Shown here piece by piece: positions 27,136-38,577 of a DNA stretch of 64,000 nt. Each line of letters opens with the position of its first letter. The stretch's first letter is position 1. This DNA comes from Streptomyces sp. NBC_00878 (lineage in GTDB: Bacteria > Actinomycetota > Actinomycetes > Streptomycetales > Streptomycetaceae): NCBI RefSeq assembly GCF_026341515.1, contig NZ_JAPEOK010000001.1, positions 9,052,001 through 9,116,000 of the forward strand, written 5' to 3'. A program made the translations under genes and the position numbers. Below the pieces are notes generated by a model. That model ran no database searches, was not told the DNA's origin, and saw nothing but the letters and a program-made list of their open reading frames with translations.

Positions 27136-28063
27136 TCACTTTCCGCCCGTCCGGCGGTAGACCCGACGACCTTGCCGTCGGATGAGGCGACCTAGCGGCG
27201 ATCTGACACCCTCCGTGGCGTTACAGGTGGAATGCCCCCTCTGGCGCCGGAAACGGTCGTCGAGCCGGATCAGCAGATGCGCGGGGGAGAGGGTCCGCAG
27301 CCGTCCCGCCGCCAGCTCGACCGCGAGCGGGATGCCGTCGAGCCGTCGGCACAGTTCGAGCACGTCCGCACGGTTGCCGTCATGGAGGGTGAATCCCGGT
27401 GTGGTCAAGGCCGCGCGGTCCGCGAACAGCTCGGCCGCCTCCCGCTCGGTCAGCGGCGTCAACGGGAACAGCCGCTCGCCCTCCACCGTCAGCGGCCTGC
27501 GCCCCACGGCGAGCACCCGCAGCCCCGGCGCCCGGCGCAGCAACTCACCGACCAGCGAGGCACACACGTCCACCAGGTGCTCGAACCTGTCCAGTACGAG
27601 CAGGAGTTGACGCTTCGACAGATGGTCGAGCAGCACCTGGCGCGGCGGCCGGGACGTGTGATCCGTCAGACCCAGGGCCTCGACGACCGCGTACTCGACG
27701 AGCTCCGCCTCGCGCACCGCGGCCAGCTCCACGCTCCCCCACTCTCGGCTTCTCCCCCACTCTCGGCTTCGCTCGAGCGGGGGGACCCCATGAGCGGGGG
27801 GACCCCATGAGCGGGGGGACCCCCATGAGCGGGGGGACCCCCATCACCCCGTCGCGCGGCCGGGTCCTGGCCGCCGCACGCGCCGCCAGCCGCGACTTGC
27901 CGACCCCGCCAAGACCCGTCACGGTGACCAGGCGCGCCGCGCCCAGAGCCGCGCTCAACTGCGTGAGTTCGGCCGCGCGGCCCACGAACGCCTTGAGCTC
28001 CAGGGGCAGATTCCCGGCCCGATGACCGCCGGACCCCGCACCGGAACGCTGAGAACGTCGCAT
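27136..28063 (-). pseudogene. N-terminal NB-ARC half of the broken AfsR/LuxR-like regulator gene
   Basis: Starts at ATG 28063 with MRRSQRSGAGSGG, then LPLELKAFVGRAAELTQL and a Walker A TVTGLGGVGKSRLA. The frame is then lost inside a tandem repeat (27775-27844) and resumes in another frame as VELAAVREAELVEYAVVEAL, Walker-B-like LLLVLDRFEHLVD, LRVLAVGRRPL and GIPLAVELAAGRL. Homology stops after LIRLDDRF near 27225, and the winged-helix region that should follow is absent. No HTH domain is seen at the N terminus. The role would have been ATP-dependent signal-sensing regulation; now non-functional unless the shift is a homopolymer artefact and the missing middle is compensated. Confidence 0.82.
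27775..27844. repeat. four tandem copies of a 17/18-nt GC-rich unit inside the regulator remnant
   Basis: Units GAGCGGGGGGACCCC(C)AT at 27775-27791, 27792-27808 (17 nt each) and 27809-27826, 27827-27844 (18 nt each). Two copies of CCCCCACTCTCGGCTTC precede them (27736-27768). An 18-nt unit keeps the minus-strand frame (MGVPPL); the two 17-nt units break it. Confidence 0.9.
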
Positions 28064-28232
28064 GGGGAACGGAGCGTACTCAAGCGTAAGCACTCCGTAC
28101 AATCGCTTCGCGCAACTGCGCCTCCGGCGGGCGGTAATCCGGTACGGAGCGGCTGCCCCGGCGCGATAGGCTCGGGGGACGACTTTTCGATGTCTCCGAT
28201 GTCGAGGCACGAATCCAGGGAGCGGGTGCGCA

Positions 28233-28667
28233 GTGTCCGGTGGAGAGGTGGCCGGGATCCTGGTGGCCGTCTTCTGGGCGATCCTGGTCTCCTTCCTCGC
28301 GGTGGCACTCGTGAGGCTGGCCCAGACGCTCAGGGCGACCACCAAGCTCGTCGCGGACGTGACCGACCAGGCCGTCCCGCTTCTGGCAGACGCCTCCACG
28401 GCCGTGCGCTCCGCACAGACCCAGATCGACCGGGTCGACGCCATCGCCTCGGACGTCCAGGAGGTCACGTCGAACGCGTCGGCGCTCTCCACGACCGTCG
28501 CGTCCACCTTCGGCGGCCCCCTCGTGAAGGTCGCGGCATTCGGCTACGGCGTGCGCCGGGCCATGGGCGGCCGCCGCGAGGACGCGCCCGCCAAGCCCGC
28601 GCGACGTACCGTGATCGTGGGCCGCACCGTCCCGTCGGCGCGACGGGGAAAGCGGAAGAAGGACTGA
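28233..28667 (+). CDS. DUF948 family membrane protein
   Basis: 144-residue protein with an N-terminal membrane helix (VAGILVAVFWAILVSFLAVALV) followed by a long helix of heptad-like pattern (RLAQTLRATTKLVADVTDQAVPLLADASTAV) and SNASALSTTVASTFGGPLVKVAAFGYGVRRAM, the DUF948 signature. A role at the envelope is inferred; homologues are listed as general stress or unknown. GTG 28233 follows AGGGAG at 12-17 nt. Coupled to the next gene, 7 nt away, and to alaS. Confidence 0.88.
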   Translation: MSGGEVAGILVAVFWAILVSFLAVALVRLAQTLRATTKLVADVTDQAVPLLADASTAVRSAQTQIDRVDAIASDVQEVTSNASALSTTVASTFGGPLVKVAAFGYGVRRAMGGRREDAPAKPARRTVIVGRTVPSARRGKRKKD

Positions 28668-28674
28668 CGCAGCG

Positions 28675-29025
28675 ATGTTCCGCCGTACGTTCTGGTTCAC
28701 CGCTGGCGCAGCCGCCGGTGTGTGGGCCACCACCAAGGTCAACCGCAAGCTCCGGCAGCTGACGCCCGAGAGCCTCGCGGCCCAGGCAGCCAACAAGGCA
28801 CTCGAAGCGGGCCACCGCATCAAGGACTTCGCGCTCGACGTCCGCGACGGAATGGTCCAGCGGGAGGCCGAACTCGGCGAGGTGCTCGGACTGAACACCG
28901 ATCCCGAACTGCCCTCCCCGCGGCGCGTCGCGGCCATCGAGAACAGCGACACCACGAAGTACCGCAAGAACCCGACGTACGTCGAGAGGTCGACGTACTC
29001 GTACAACCGGAATGAGGACCACTGA
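28675..29025 (+). CDS. small hypothetical protein upstream of alaS (DUF6167-like)
   Basis: 116 residues starting [29 protein letters not shown]: a short hydrophobic N-terminal segment followed by a basic and helical region ([32 protein letters not shown]), then a polar tail rich in Tyr/Asn. The family is conserved next to alaS in Streptomyces and, I believe, listed as DUF6167. Function unknown. The stop overlaps the alaS start (TGATG), so it is translated with it. Confidence 0.8.
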   Translation: MFRRTFWFTAGAAAGVWATTKVNRKLRQLTPESLAAQAANKALEAGHRIKDFALDVRDGMVQREAELGEVLGLNTDPELPSPRRVAAIENSDTTKYRKNPTYVERSTYSYNRNEDH

Positions 29026-31697
29026 TGGAGTCGGCCGAGATTCGTCGCCGCTGGTTGAGCTTCTTCGAGGAGCGCGGTCACACCGTCGTCCCTTCGGCGT
29101 CGCTCATCGCGGACGACCCGACTCTGCTCCTGGTCCCGGCCGGCATGGTGCCCTTCAAGCCCTACTTCCTGGGTGAGGTCAAGCCGCCGTTCGACCGCGC
29201 CACCAGCGTCCAGAAGTGCGTCCGCACGCCGGACATCGAAGAGGTCGGCAAGACCACCCGGCACGGCACGTTCTTCCAGATGTGCGGCAACTTCTCCTTC
29301 GGCGACTACTTCAAGGAAGGCGCCATCAAGTACGCCTGGGAGCTGCTCACCAGCCCCCAGGACAAGGGCGGTTACGGCCTGGAGCCGGAGAAGCTCTGGA
29401 TCACCGTGTACCTGGAGGACGACGAGGCCGAGCGCATCTGGCACGACGTCGTCGGTGTGCCCAAGGAGCGCATCCAGCGCCTCGGCAAGAAGGACAACTA
29501 CTGGTCCATGGGCGTCCCGGGCCCCTGCGGCCCGTGTTCCGAGATCAACTACGACCGCGGCCCCGAGTTCGGCGTCGAGGGCGGCCCGGCCGTCAACGAC
29601 GAGCGGTACGTGGAGATCTGGAACCTCGTCTTCATGCAGTACGAGCGCGGCGAGGGCACCTCGAAGGAGGACTTCGAGATCCTCGGCGACCTGCCGAGCC
29701 AGAACATCGACACCGGCCTCGGCCTGGAACGCCTCGCCATGATTCTGCAGGGCGTGCAGAACATGTACGAGATCGACACCTCCATGGCCGTCATCAAGAA
29801 GGCCACCGAGCTGACGGGTGTCGAGTACGGCGCCGCCCACGGCTCCGACGTCTCGCTGCGCGTGGTCACCGACCACATGCGCACGTCCGTGATGCTCATC
29901 GGTGACGGCGTCACCCCGGGCAACGAGGGCCGCGGCTATGTCCTGCGCCGCATCATGCGCCGCGCCATCCGCAACATGCGCCTGCTGGGCGCCACGGGTC
30001 CGGTGGTCAAGGACCTCGTCGACACCGTCATCTCGATGATGGGCCAGCAGTACCCCGAGCTCGTCACCGACCGCGAGCGCATCGAGAAGGTCTCCGTCGC
30101 CGAGGAGAACGCCTTCCTCAAGACGCTGAAGGCCGGCACGAACATTCTCGACACCGCTGTCACGGAGACCAAGGCCGCCGGCGGCGCGCAGCTGCCCGGC
30201 GACAAGGCCTTCCTGCTCCACGACACCTGGGGCTTCCCCATCGACCTCACCCTGGAGATGGCCGCCGAACAGGGCCTCTCCGTGGACGAGGACGGTTTCC
30301 GGCGCCTGATGAAGGAGCAGCGGGAGCGGGCCAAGGCCGACGCCAAGTCCAAGAAGACCGGGCACGCCGACATGGGCGCCTACCGCGAGATCGCCGACGC
30401 CGCCGGCGAGACCGACTTCATCGGCTACTCGGACACCGAGGGCGAGTCCACGGTCGTCGGCATCCTCGTCGACGGTGTCTCCTCGCCGGCCGCCACCGAG
30501 GGCGACGAGGTCGAGATCGTCCTCGACCGCACCCCGTTCTACGCCGAGGGTGGCGGCCAGATCGGCGACACCGGCCGCATCAAGGTGGACACCGGTGCCG
30601 TCATCGAGATCCGCGACTGCCAGAAGCCGGTCCCGGGCGTGTACGTCCACAAGGGCGTCGTCCAGGTCGGCGAGGTGACCGTCGGTGCCAAGGCCCAGGC
30701 CGTCATCGACGTACGCCGCCGCACGGCCATCGCCCGTGCCCACTCGGCCACGCACCTCACGCACCAGGCCCTGCGCGACGCCCTCGGCCCGACGGCCGCC
30801 CAGGCCGGTTCCGAGAACCAGCCCGGCCGTTTCCGCTTCGACTTCGGCTCCCCGGCCGCCGTACCCACGGCCGTGATGACGGACGTCGAGCAGAAGATCA
30901 ACGAGGTGCTCGCCCGCGACCTGGACGTGCACGCCGAGATCCTGAGCATCGACGAGGCCAAGAAGCAGGGCGCCATCGCCGAGTTCGGCGAGAAGTACGG
31001 CGAGCGCGTCCGCGTCGTCACCATCGGCGACTTCTCCAAGGAACTGTGCGGCGGCACGCACGTCCACAACACCGCCCAGCTGGGCCTGGTGAAGCTGCTC
31101 GGCGAGTCGTCGATCGGTTCCGGCGTACGCCGTATCGAGGCCCTGGTGGGCGTCGACGCCTACAACTTCCTCGCCCGTGAGCACACGGTCGTCGCCCAGC
31201 TCCAGGAGCTGATCAAGGGCCGTCCGGAAGAGCTCCCGGAGAAGGTCTCCGCGATGCTCGGCAAGCTGAAGGACGCCGAGAAGGAGATCGAGAAGTTCCG
31301 CGCCGAGAAGGTGCTCCAGGCCGCCGCCGGTCTTGCCGGGTCCGCCAAGGACGTTCAGGGCGTCGCCCTGGTCACCGGCCAGGTCCCGGACGGCACGACC
31401 GCCGACGACCTGCGCAGGCTGGTCCTCGACGTCCGCGGCCGCATCCAGGGCGGACGGGCCGTCGTGGTCGCCCTCTTCACCACCGTGGGCGGCAAGCCGC
31501 TGACGGTCATCGCCACCAACGAGGCCGCCCGCGAGCGCGGCCTCAAGGCCGGTGACCTGGTGCGTGCCGCCGCCAAGACCCTCGGCGGCGGCGGTGGCGG
31601 CAAGCCGGACGTCGCCCAGGGCGGCGGTCAGAACCCGGCCGCCATCGGTGACGCCGTCGACGCCGTCGAGCGCCTCGTGGCCGAGACAGCCAAATGA
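29025..31697 (+). CDS. alaS: alanyl-tRNA synthetase
   Basis: Class II synthetase of 890 residues. N-terminal catalytic domain ([48 protein letters not shown]), tRNA recognition domain, editing domain with [11 protein letters not shown] and CGGTHV metal motifs, and the C-Ala domain ending in a Gly-rich [14 protein letters not shown] segment that is conserved. ATG 29025 overlaps the upstream stop and the stop overlaps ruvX (ATGA). Confidence 0.98.
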   Translation: MESAEIRRRWLSFFEERGHTVVPSASLIADDPTLLLVPAGMVPFKPYFLGEVKPPFDRATSVQKCVRTPDIEEVGKTTRHGTFFQMCGNFSFGDYFKEGAIKYAWELLTSPQDKGGYGLEPEKLWITVYLEDDEAERIWHDVVGVPKERIQRLGKKDNYWSMGVPGPCGPCSEINYDRGPEFGVEGGPAVNDERYVEIWNLVFMQYERGEGTSKEDFEILGDLPSQNIDTGLGLERLAMILQGVQNMYEIDTSMAVIKKATELTGVEYGAAHGSDVSLRVVTDHMRTSVMLIGDGVTPGNEGRGYVLRRIMRRAIRNMRLLGATGPVVKDLVDTVISMMGQQYPELVTDRERIEKVSVAEENAFLKTLKAGTNILDTAVTETKAAGGAQLPGDKAFLLHDTWGFPIDLTLEMAAEQGLSVDEDGFRRLMKEQRERAKADAKSKKTGHADMGAYREIADAAGETDFIGYSDTEGESTVVGILVDGVSSPAATEGDEVEIVLDRTPFYAEGGGQIGDTGRIKVDTGAVIEIRDCQKPVPGVYVHKGVVQVGEVTVGAKAQAVIDVRRRTAIARAHSATHLTHQALRDALGPTAAQAGSENQPGRFRFDFGSPAAVPTAVMTDVEQKINEVLARDLDVHAEILSIDEAKKQGAIAEFGEKYGERVRVVTIGDFSKELCGGTHVHNTAQLGLVKLLGESSIGSGVRRIEALVGVDAYNFLAREHTVVAQLQELIKGRPEELPEKVSAMLGKLKDAEKEIEKFRAEKVLQAAAGLAGSAKDVQGVALVTGQVPDGTTADDLRRLVLDVRGRIQGGRAVVVALFTTVGGKPLTVIATNEAARERGLKAGDLVRAAAKTLGGGGGGKPDVAQGGGQNPAAIGDAVDAVERLVAETAK

Positions 31698-32179
31698 GCG
31701 AGGGCGAGCGGGTCATGCGCCGCGGCCGCCGTCTCGCCATTGACGTAGGGGATGCCCGGATCGGGGTCGCCTCGTGCGACCCCGACGGGATCCTCGCCAC
31801 TCCGGTGGAGACCGTGCCGGGACGCGATGTCCCCGCCGCCCACCGGCGGTTGAAGCAGCTCGTCGAGGAGTACGAGCCGATCGAGGTCGTCGTCGGACTT
31901 CCTCGCTCCCTCAAGGGGGGCGAGGGCCCGGCCGCCGTCAAGGTCCGTGCCTTCGCGCAGGACCTCGCCCGGGGTATCGCACCTGTTCCGGTGCGGCTCG
32001 TGGACGAGCGGATGACCACGGTGACGGCCAGTCAGGGACTGCGCGCCTCGGGCGTGAAGTCCAAGAAGGGCAGATCGGTCATCGACCAGGCAGCGGCCGT
32101 GATCATCCTCCAGCAGGCACTGGAGTCCGAACGGGCGTCGGGTAGATCTCCGGGCGAGGGCGTCGAAGTGGTCAGCTGA
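31694..32179 (+). CDS. ruvX: Holliday junction resolvase-like / pre-16S rRNA nuclease (YqgF)
   Basis: 161-residue RNase-H-like nuclease; E. coli YqgF is implicated in 16S rRNA 5' processing. Visible motifs: [16 protein letters not shown] (first Asp), [27 protein letters not shown] and [15 protein letters not shown] (last Asp). ATG 31694 overlaps alaS stop. The alaS-ruvX-mltG-aroE order is widely conserved in actinobacteria. Confidence 0.95.
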   Translation: MSEGERVMRRGRRLAIDVGDARIGVASCDPDGILATPVETVPGRDVPAAHRRLKQLVEEYEPIEVVVGLPRSLKGGEGPAAVKVRAFAQDLARGIAPVPVRLVDERMTTVTASQGLRASGVKSKKGRSVIDQAAAVIILQQALESERASGRSPGEGVEVVS

Positions 32180-32302
32180 TCGCGGTACGGTAACGTTCCG
32201 CGCGATGCGGTGGTGTTCGATTAACCTCCGCACAGAAGAGAGGCGGACGGGAGCCGAGCCACAGCCACTACGCGACCGCCGCCTCGCGGCTCTAGGGGAT
32301 CG

Positions 32303-34168
32303 ATGACTGAGTATGGCCGGGGCCCAGGCTCCGAACCGTGGCATCCGGAGGACCCGGCTTACGGGGACGGCGGATGGGGAGGACAGGAGGCCCACGCGGC
32401 CCAGTCCCCCTACGGCGGCCAGCCGCAGCACCACCCGCAGGAGCCGCAGCAGCCGCAGCAGCAGTACGGCGACTGGGGCTCGGGCCAGCAGGCCGGCTAC
32501 GACCAGGGGCAGCAGCAGTACTACGCCCAGGGTCACCAGCAGCAGTACACCCAGAACCAGCAGTACGGCGGCCAGCCCCAGCAGCAGTACAACGGCCAGG
32601 GCGGGCAGGCGTATCAGGACCAGAGCGGTCAGCAGTACGGCGGCGGCCAGCAATACAACAACGGTGGTCAGCGGTACAACAACGGTGGCCAGCAGTACAA
32701 CAACGGCGGGCAGCAGTACAGCGATGGCCAGCAGCACAACGGGGGCTGGGACAACACGGGGCAGCAACACCAGCAACAGCCCCAGCAGCAGCCCCGGGTC
32801 CCGTACGGCGTCGATCCGAACGATCCCTACGGCGGCCAGTCCGCCGCGTACGGCGGTCAGCGGCCCGACCAGTACGGGACCCCCGACGCGTATCCGCCGC
32901 CGCAGCCGCCGAGCCGCCGTCGAGCCGAGCCGGAACCGCCGCCGACCGACTGGGATCCGGGCCCGGACCAGGGTGAGCACGCGTTCTTCGCGGGCGGCAA
33001 CGACGAAGATGATGACGACGCCGATGACGAGGCCAACGGCCGTCGGCGGGGCAAAGGCGACAAGGGCAGCAAGGACACCGGCAAGAAGAAGGGCCGGAGT
33101 GGCATCGGCTGCATGGTCCTGGCGCTTGTCTTCACCGGAGTGATCGGCGGGGTCGGCTACTACGGCTACCAGTTCTACCAGGAGCGTTTCGGCGCGGCGC
33201 CCGACTACGCGGGCGACGGCACGAGCGAACAAGTGACCGTGGTGATTCCCAAGGATGCCTTCGGGTCGGTGATCGGCCAGAAACTGAAGGCGGCGGGTGT
33301 CGTCAAGAGTGTGGACGCCTTCGTCTCCGCGCAGGCGTCCAACCCGAACGGGGACAAGATCCAGCCGGGCTCCTATCTGCTCAAGAAGGAGATGTCCGCC
33401 AAAAGCGCTGTCGCGCTGATGCTCGACCCCAAGAGTCAGAGCAGCCTGGTGGTCAAGGAGGGGCAGCGGAACGGCGCGGTGTACGCGGCGATAGACAAAC
33501 AGCTGGGTGTCGCCGCGGGCACCACCAAGGACGTCGCGAAAAAGAAGTTCAAGAGCCTCGGACTTCCGGACTGGGCGAACAGCGACAGTGACATCAAGGA
33601 TCCGCTGGAAGGATTCCTCTACCCGGCGACCTATCCCGCCGCCAAGGGTATGAAGCCCGAAACGGTCCTGAAGGAAATGGTGGCACAGGCCAATAAGGAG
33701 TACGCCAAGTACGACCTGGAGACGAAGGCCAAGGAACTCAACCTGAAAGACCCGTTGCAGGTCATCACGGTTGCGAGCCTGGTTCAGGCCGAAGGCATCA
33801 CGAGCCAGGACTTCAAGAAGATGGCCGCCGTCGTCTACAACCGCCTGAAGTCGACGAATACCATCACCAACCAGAAACTCGAATTCGATTCGGCGTACAA
33901 CTACCTTAAGGGTCAGAGCAAGATCGATATCGTCACGAGCGAGATCCGCAACTACGACGACCCGTACAACACGTACTTCTACAAGGGTCTTCCGCCCGGG
34001 CCGATCGGAAACCCGGGTCAGGAGGCGCTGAAGGCGTCGGTGAGTCCGGACAGCGGTGCGTGGATGTTCTTCATCTCCGTCGACGGGAAGAAGACGGACT
34101 TCACCAAGACCTTGAGCGAGCACGAGAAACTGGTTCAGGAATTCAATGCACGGCGCAACAAGGACTGA
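32303..34168 (+). CDS. mltG: endolytic transglycosylase MltG with Gln/Tyr/Gly-rich cytoplasmic region
   Basis: Cleaves nascent peptidoglycan strands at the membrane. 621 residues in three parts: a ~260-residue cytoplasmic region of low complexity (many repeats of the type QQYNNGGQ, then acidic and Lys-rich), one membrane helix (about residues 269-291, IGCMVLALVFTGVIGGVGYYGYQF) and the YceG catalytic domain with LysM-like part, PLEGFLYPATY, the catalytic Glu in ASLVQAEG, VVYNRL, and NTYFYKGLPPGPI. The cytoplasmic part is much longer than in E. coli MltG (340 aa). ATG 32303. The 3' end overlaps aroE by 23 nt. Confidence 0.95.
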   Translation: MTEYGRGPGSEPWHPEDPAYGDGGWGGQEAHAAQSPYGGQPQHHPQEPQQPQQQYGDWGSGQQAGYDQGQQQYYAQGHQQQYTQNQQYGGQPQQQYNGQGGQAYQDQSGQQYGGGQQYNNGGQRYNNGGQQYNNGGQQYSDGQQHNGGWDNTGQQHQQQPQQQPRVPYGVDPNDPYGGQSAAYGGQRPDQYGTPDAYPPPQPPSRRRAEPEPPPTDWDPGPDQGEHAFFAGGNDEDDDDADDEANGRRRGKGDKGSKDTGKKKGRSGIGCMVLALVFTGVIGGVGYYGYQFYQERFGAAPDYAGDGTSEQVTVVIPKDAFGSVIGQKLKAAGVVKSVDAFVSAQASNPNGDKIQPGSYLLKKEMSAKSAVALMLDPKSQSSLVVKEGQRNGAVYAAIDKQLGVAAGTTKDVAKKKFKSLGLPDWANSDSDIKDPLEGFLYPATYPAAKGMKPETVLKEMVAQANKEYAKYDLETKAKELNLKDPLQVITVASLVQAEGITSQDFKKMAAVVYNRLKSTNTITNQKLEFDSAYNYLKGQSKIDIVTSEIRNYDDPYNTYFYKGLPPGPIGNPGQEALKASVSPDSGAWMFFISVDGKKTDFTKTLSEHEKLVQEFNARRNKD

Positions 34169-34997
34169 CGGGGACCGGCGCTGTCGGGCCGCTGTTCTCG
34201 GTTCCCCGATCGCCCATTCCCTCTCCCCGGTGCTGCACCGCGCCGCATACGCGGAACTGGGCCTCGATGGCTGGTCGTACGACCGTTTCGAGGTCGACGA
34301 GGCGGCCCTGCCCGGATTCGTCGGGAAACTCGGTTCCGAATGGGCCGGTCTGTCGCTGACCATGCCGCTGAAGCGGGCGGTGATCCCCCTGCTCGACGAG
34401 ATCAGCGAGACCGCGGCCGCCGTCGAGGCCGTGAACACGGTCGTGTTCACGGAGGACGGGCAGCGCCTCGGCGACAACACCGACGTGCCCGGGATGGTCG
34501 CAGCCCTGCGGGAGCGGGGCATCGAGCAGGTGGACTCCGCGGCGATCCTCGGCGCGGGCGCCACCGCCTCCTCCGCGCTCGCCGCACTCGCGCGGATCTG
34601 CACGGGCGAGGTCGTCGCGTACGTACGCGGCGAGGCGCGCGCCGCCGAGATGCGGCAGTGGGGCGCGCGGCTCGACGTAGAGGTGCGTACGGAGGATTGG
34701 GCGGACGCGGCGCATGCCCTGCGCGCGCCGCTCGTCATCGCCACCACCCCGGCGGGTACCACCGACGACCTGTCGGCCGCCGTCCCGGAGCGGCCCGCCA
34801 CGCTCTTCGACGTGCTGTACGACCCGTGGCCCACCGCACTGGCGGCCCGCTGGTCAGGGTACGGAGGCGCCGTCGTCAGCGGCCTCGACCTGCTCGTGCA
34901 CCAGGCCGTGCTCCAGGTCGAGCAGATGACCGGGCGAGGACCGGCGCCGCTGGACGCCATGCGCGCAGCGGGCGAGAAGGCGCTCGCGAGCAGGTAG
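34146..34997 (+). CDS. aroE: shikimate dehydrogenase
   Basis: Reduces 3-dehydroshikimate with NADPH in aromatic amino acid synthesis. 283 residues: substrate-binding GSPIAHSLSPVLHRAAY, LTMPLKRAVIP with the catalytic Lys, NTDVPGM with the Asp, and the nucleotide loop ILGAGATASSALAAL. Start ATG 34146 lies inside the mltG end; no later start leaves the conserved N terminus whole. Its partners aroC, aroK and aroB follow. Confidence 0.93.
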   Translation: MHGATRTDGDRRCRAAVLGSPIAHSLSPVLHRAAYAELGLDGWSYDRFEVDEAALPGFVGKLGSEWAGLSLTMPLKRAVIPLLDEISETAAAVEAVNTVVFTEDGQRLGDNTDVPGMVAALRERGIEQVDSAAILGAGATASSALAALARICTGEVVAYVRGEARAAEMRQWGARLDVEVRTEDWADAAHALRAPLVIATTPAGTTDDLSAAVPERPATLFDVLYDPWPTALAARWSGYGGAVVSGLDLLVHQAVLQVEQMTGRGPAPLDAMRAAGEKALASR

Positions 34998-35065
34998 GAC
35001 GGGCCGATACGATGCGGCCTTTGGTTCCGCAGGGGCGGAACTCGGGGGAGCCGGGGGGCTGATCC

Positions 35066-35335
35066 ATGCATGTGACGCTGGCGTCGTGGAAGTCGGAGAT
35101 ATTCGAGGCCGTGCTCGGCTTCCTGCCGGACTGGGTGCAGATGACCGCACTCGGGCTCGTGGTGGTCGCCGTGCTCGCGACCTGGGCCTACAAGCTGAAG
35201 CACAAGCTCGCCTACCGACGGGCGGTGCGCGCGGGCCAGCCCGTCCACGCTGCGGCGCAGTACGGGCAGGGCCGCGGCGCCGACTACCTCGGTGTCTACG
35301 CACCCCCGTCCCGCCAGGACGACGCCACGACCTGA
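35066..35335 (+). CDS. small single-pass membrane protein, unknown function
   Basis: 89 residues with one membrane helix (about residues 24-42, QMTALGLVVVAVLATWAYKL) and a basic then polar C-terminal tail (KHKLAYRRAVRAGQPV). Start ATG 35066 is preceded by GGGGGAG. It is conserved between aroE and aroC in related genomes as far as I recall; nothing reveals its role. Confidence 0.75.
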   Translation: MHVTLASWKSEIFEAVLGFLPDWVQMTALGLVVVAVLATWAYKLKHKLAYRRAVRAGQPVHAAAQYGQGRGADYLGVYAPPSRQDDATT

Positions 35336-35504
35336 CCGCGTCGCCGTCCGCCTGATGGACCTGCGGCGGGGCAGGGGGCGCGGACGTGGGAGGATCGTGG
35401 GTGGCGGGCCAGGGCCGCGCACCCGGTCGCGCCGTCGCCGTACGCGAGGACACGCGTACGCAAAGGCAGTACGCAGTACCAGGGCGCGAGCATGAGGAGC
35501 ACCG

Positions 35505-36685
35505 TTGAGCAGGTTGCGCTGGCTGACCGCGGGGGAGTCCCACGGTCCCGCACTTGTCGCGACGCTGGAGGGACTTCCCGCCGGCGTGCCGATCACCACG
35601 GAGATGGTGGCGGACCACCTGGCCAGGCGGCGCCTCGGGTATGGACGCGGCGCGCGCATGAAGTTCGAGCGCGACGAGATCACCTTCCTGGGCGGCGTGC
35701 GGCACGGTCTCACGCTGGGCTCCCCGGTCGCGATCATGGTGGGCAACACCGAGTGGCCCAAGTGGGAACAGGTCATGTCGGCCGACCCCGTCGACCCGAA
35801 GATCCTCGACGAGCTGGCGCGCAACGCCCCGCTGACCCGGCCCCGGCCCGGCCACGCCGACCTCGCCGGAATGCAGAAGTACGGCTTCGACGAGGCCCGG
35901 CCGATCCTGGAGCGGGCTTCCGCGCGCGAGACCGCAGCCCGAGTCGCTCTCGGCGCCGTGGCGCGTTCGTACCTCAAGGAGACGGCAGGCATCGAGGTCG
36001 TCTCGCACGTCGTCGAGCTGGCCGCCGCGAAGGCGCCGTACGGCGTCTACCCGACCCCCGCCGACGTGGCGCGGCTCGACGCCGACCCGGTGCGCTGCCT
36101 CGACGCCGACGCGTCGAAGGCGATGGTCGCGGAGATCGACCAGGCCCACAAGGACGGCGACACGCTCGGCGGCGTGGTCGAGGTCCTCGCGTACGACGTG
36201 CCGGTGGGTCTCGGCTCGCATGTGCACTGGGACCGGCGGCTCGACGCCCGGCTCGCGGCCGCGCTCATGGGCATCCAGGCCATCAAGGGGGTCGAGGTCG
36301 GCGACGGCTTCGACCTGGCGCGGGTGCCGGGCTCCAAGGCGCACGACGAGATCGTCCGGACCGACGAAGGCATCAGGCGGACCTCCGGGCGCTCCGGCGG
36401 CACCGAGGGCGGCCTGACGACCGGCGAACTCCTGCGCGTACGGGCCGCCATGAAGCCCATCGCGACGGTGCCGCGCGCACTGGCCACCATCGACGTGGCG
36501 ACCGGTGAGGCGACCAAGGCGCACCACCAGCGCTCGGACGTGTGCGCGGTGCCGGCCGCGGGCATCGTCGCCGAGGCCATGGTGGCGCTGGTCCTCGCGG
36601 ACGCGGTGGCGGAGAAGTTCGGCGGCGACTCCGTGCCCGAGACGCGGCGCAACGTCGAGTCGTACCTCCAGAACCTGGTCGTGCG

Positions 36686-36689
<4 letters not shown>
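35505..36689 (+). CDS. aroC: chorismate synthase
   Basis: FMN-dependent enzyme making chorismate from EPSP. 394 residues with [52 protein letters not shown] and [12 protein letters not shown] signatures. The TTG start at 35505 is supported by GAGGAG 6-11 nt upstream and by the conserved start [11 protein letters not shown]. Its stop overlaps the aroK start. Confidence 0.97.
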
Positions 36690-38289
<1,600 letters not shown>

Positions 38290-38577
38290 CCCCCTTCGGT
38301 GGCACTTGGGGCGATGTGCCTTGTGCGGATGGGCACTTCGGGCCACTCCCCGCCGTTCACCAAACGGCGGCCTGGGAAGGTACCGTTCGGTAGGGAGCGG
38401 GGGTGGGTGACCCGCTGCCAGCGCCGATTTGCCTGCCGCGAGCGAGCTGAAGGGGCGCTTCGGTGTCGAGGACGAGCGCGCGGACGCCCGAAGGGCTGAG
38501 CACGGTCGGCTTCTCGACACCGGCCGAGGCGCCCCGGAGGCGAGTGAGCCAAAGAACACGAGACGGAGTGGCACCGG
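38290..38577. other. aroB downstream spacer with 8-bp hairpin
   Basis: 288 nt without a convincing gene. A hairpin CCGCCGTT / AACGGCGG (38350-38370) may end the aro transcript. The rest, up to the P-loop gene, holds an inverted GGTACCGTTCGGTA-like stretch near 38380. A short open frame from 38429 is not supported by a start site. Confidence 0.5.

Noticed and set aside
31628..35992. Very long open frame on the minus strand opposite alaS-mltG-aroE
   Set aside because: High-GC genes leave long open antisense frames. It lies across several well-identified plus-strand genes and has no start site or domain.
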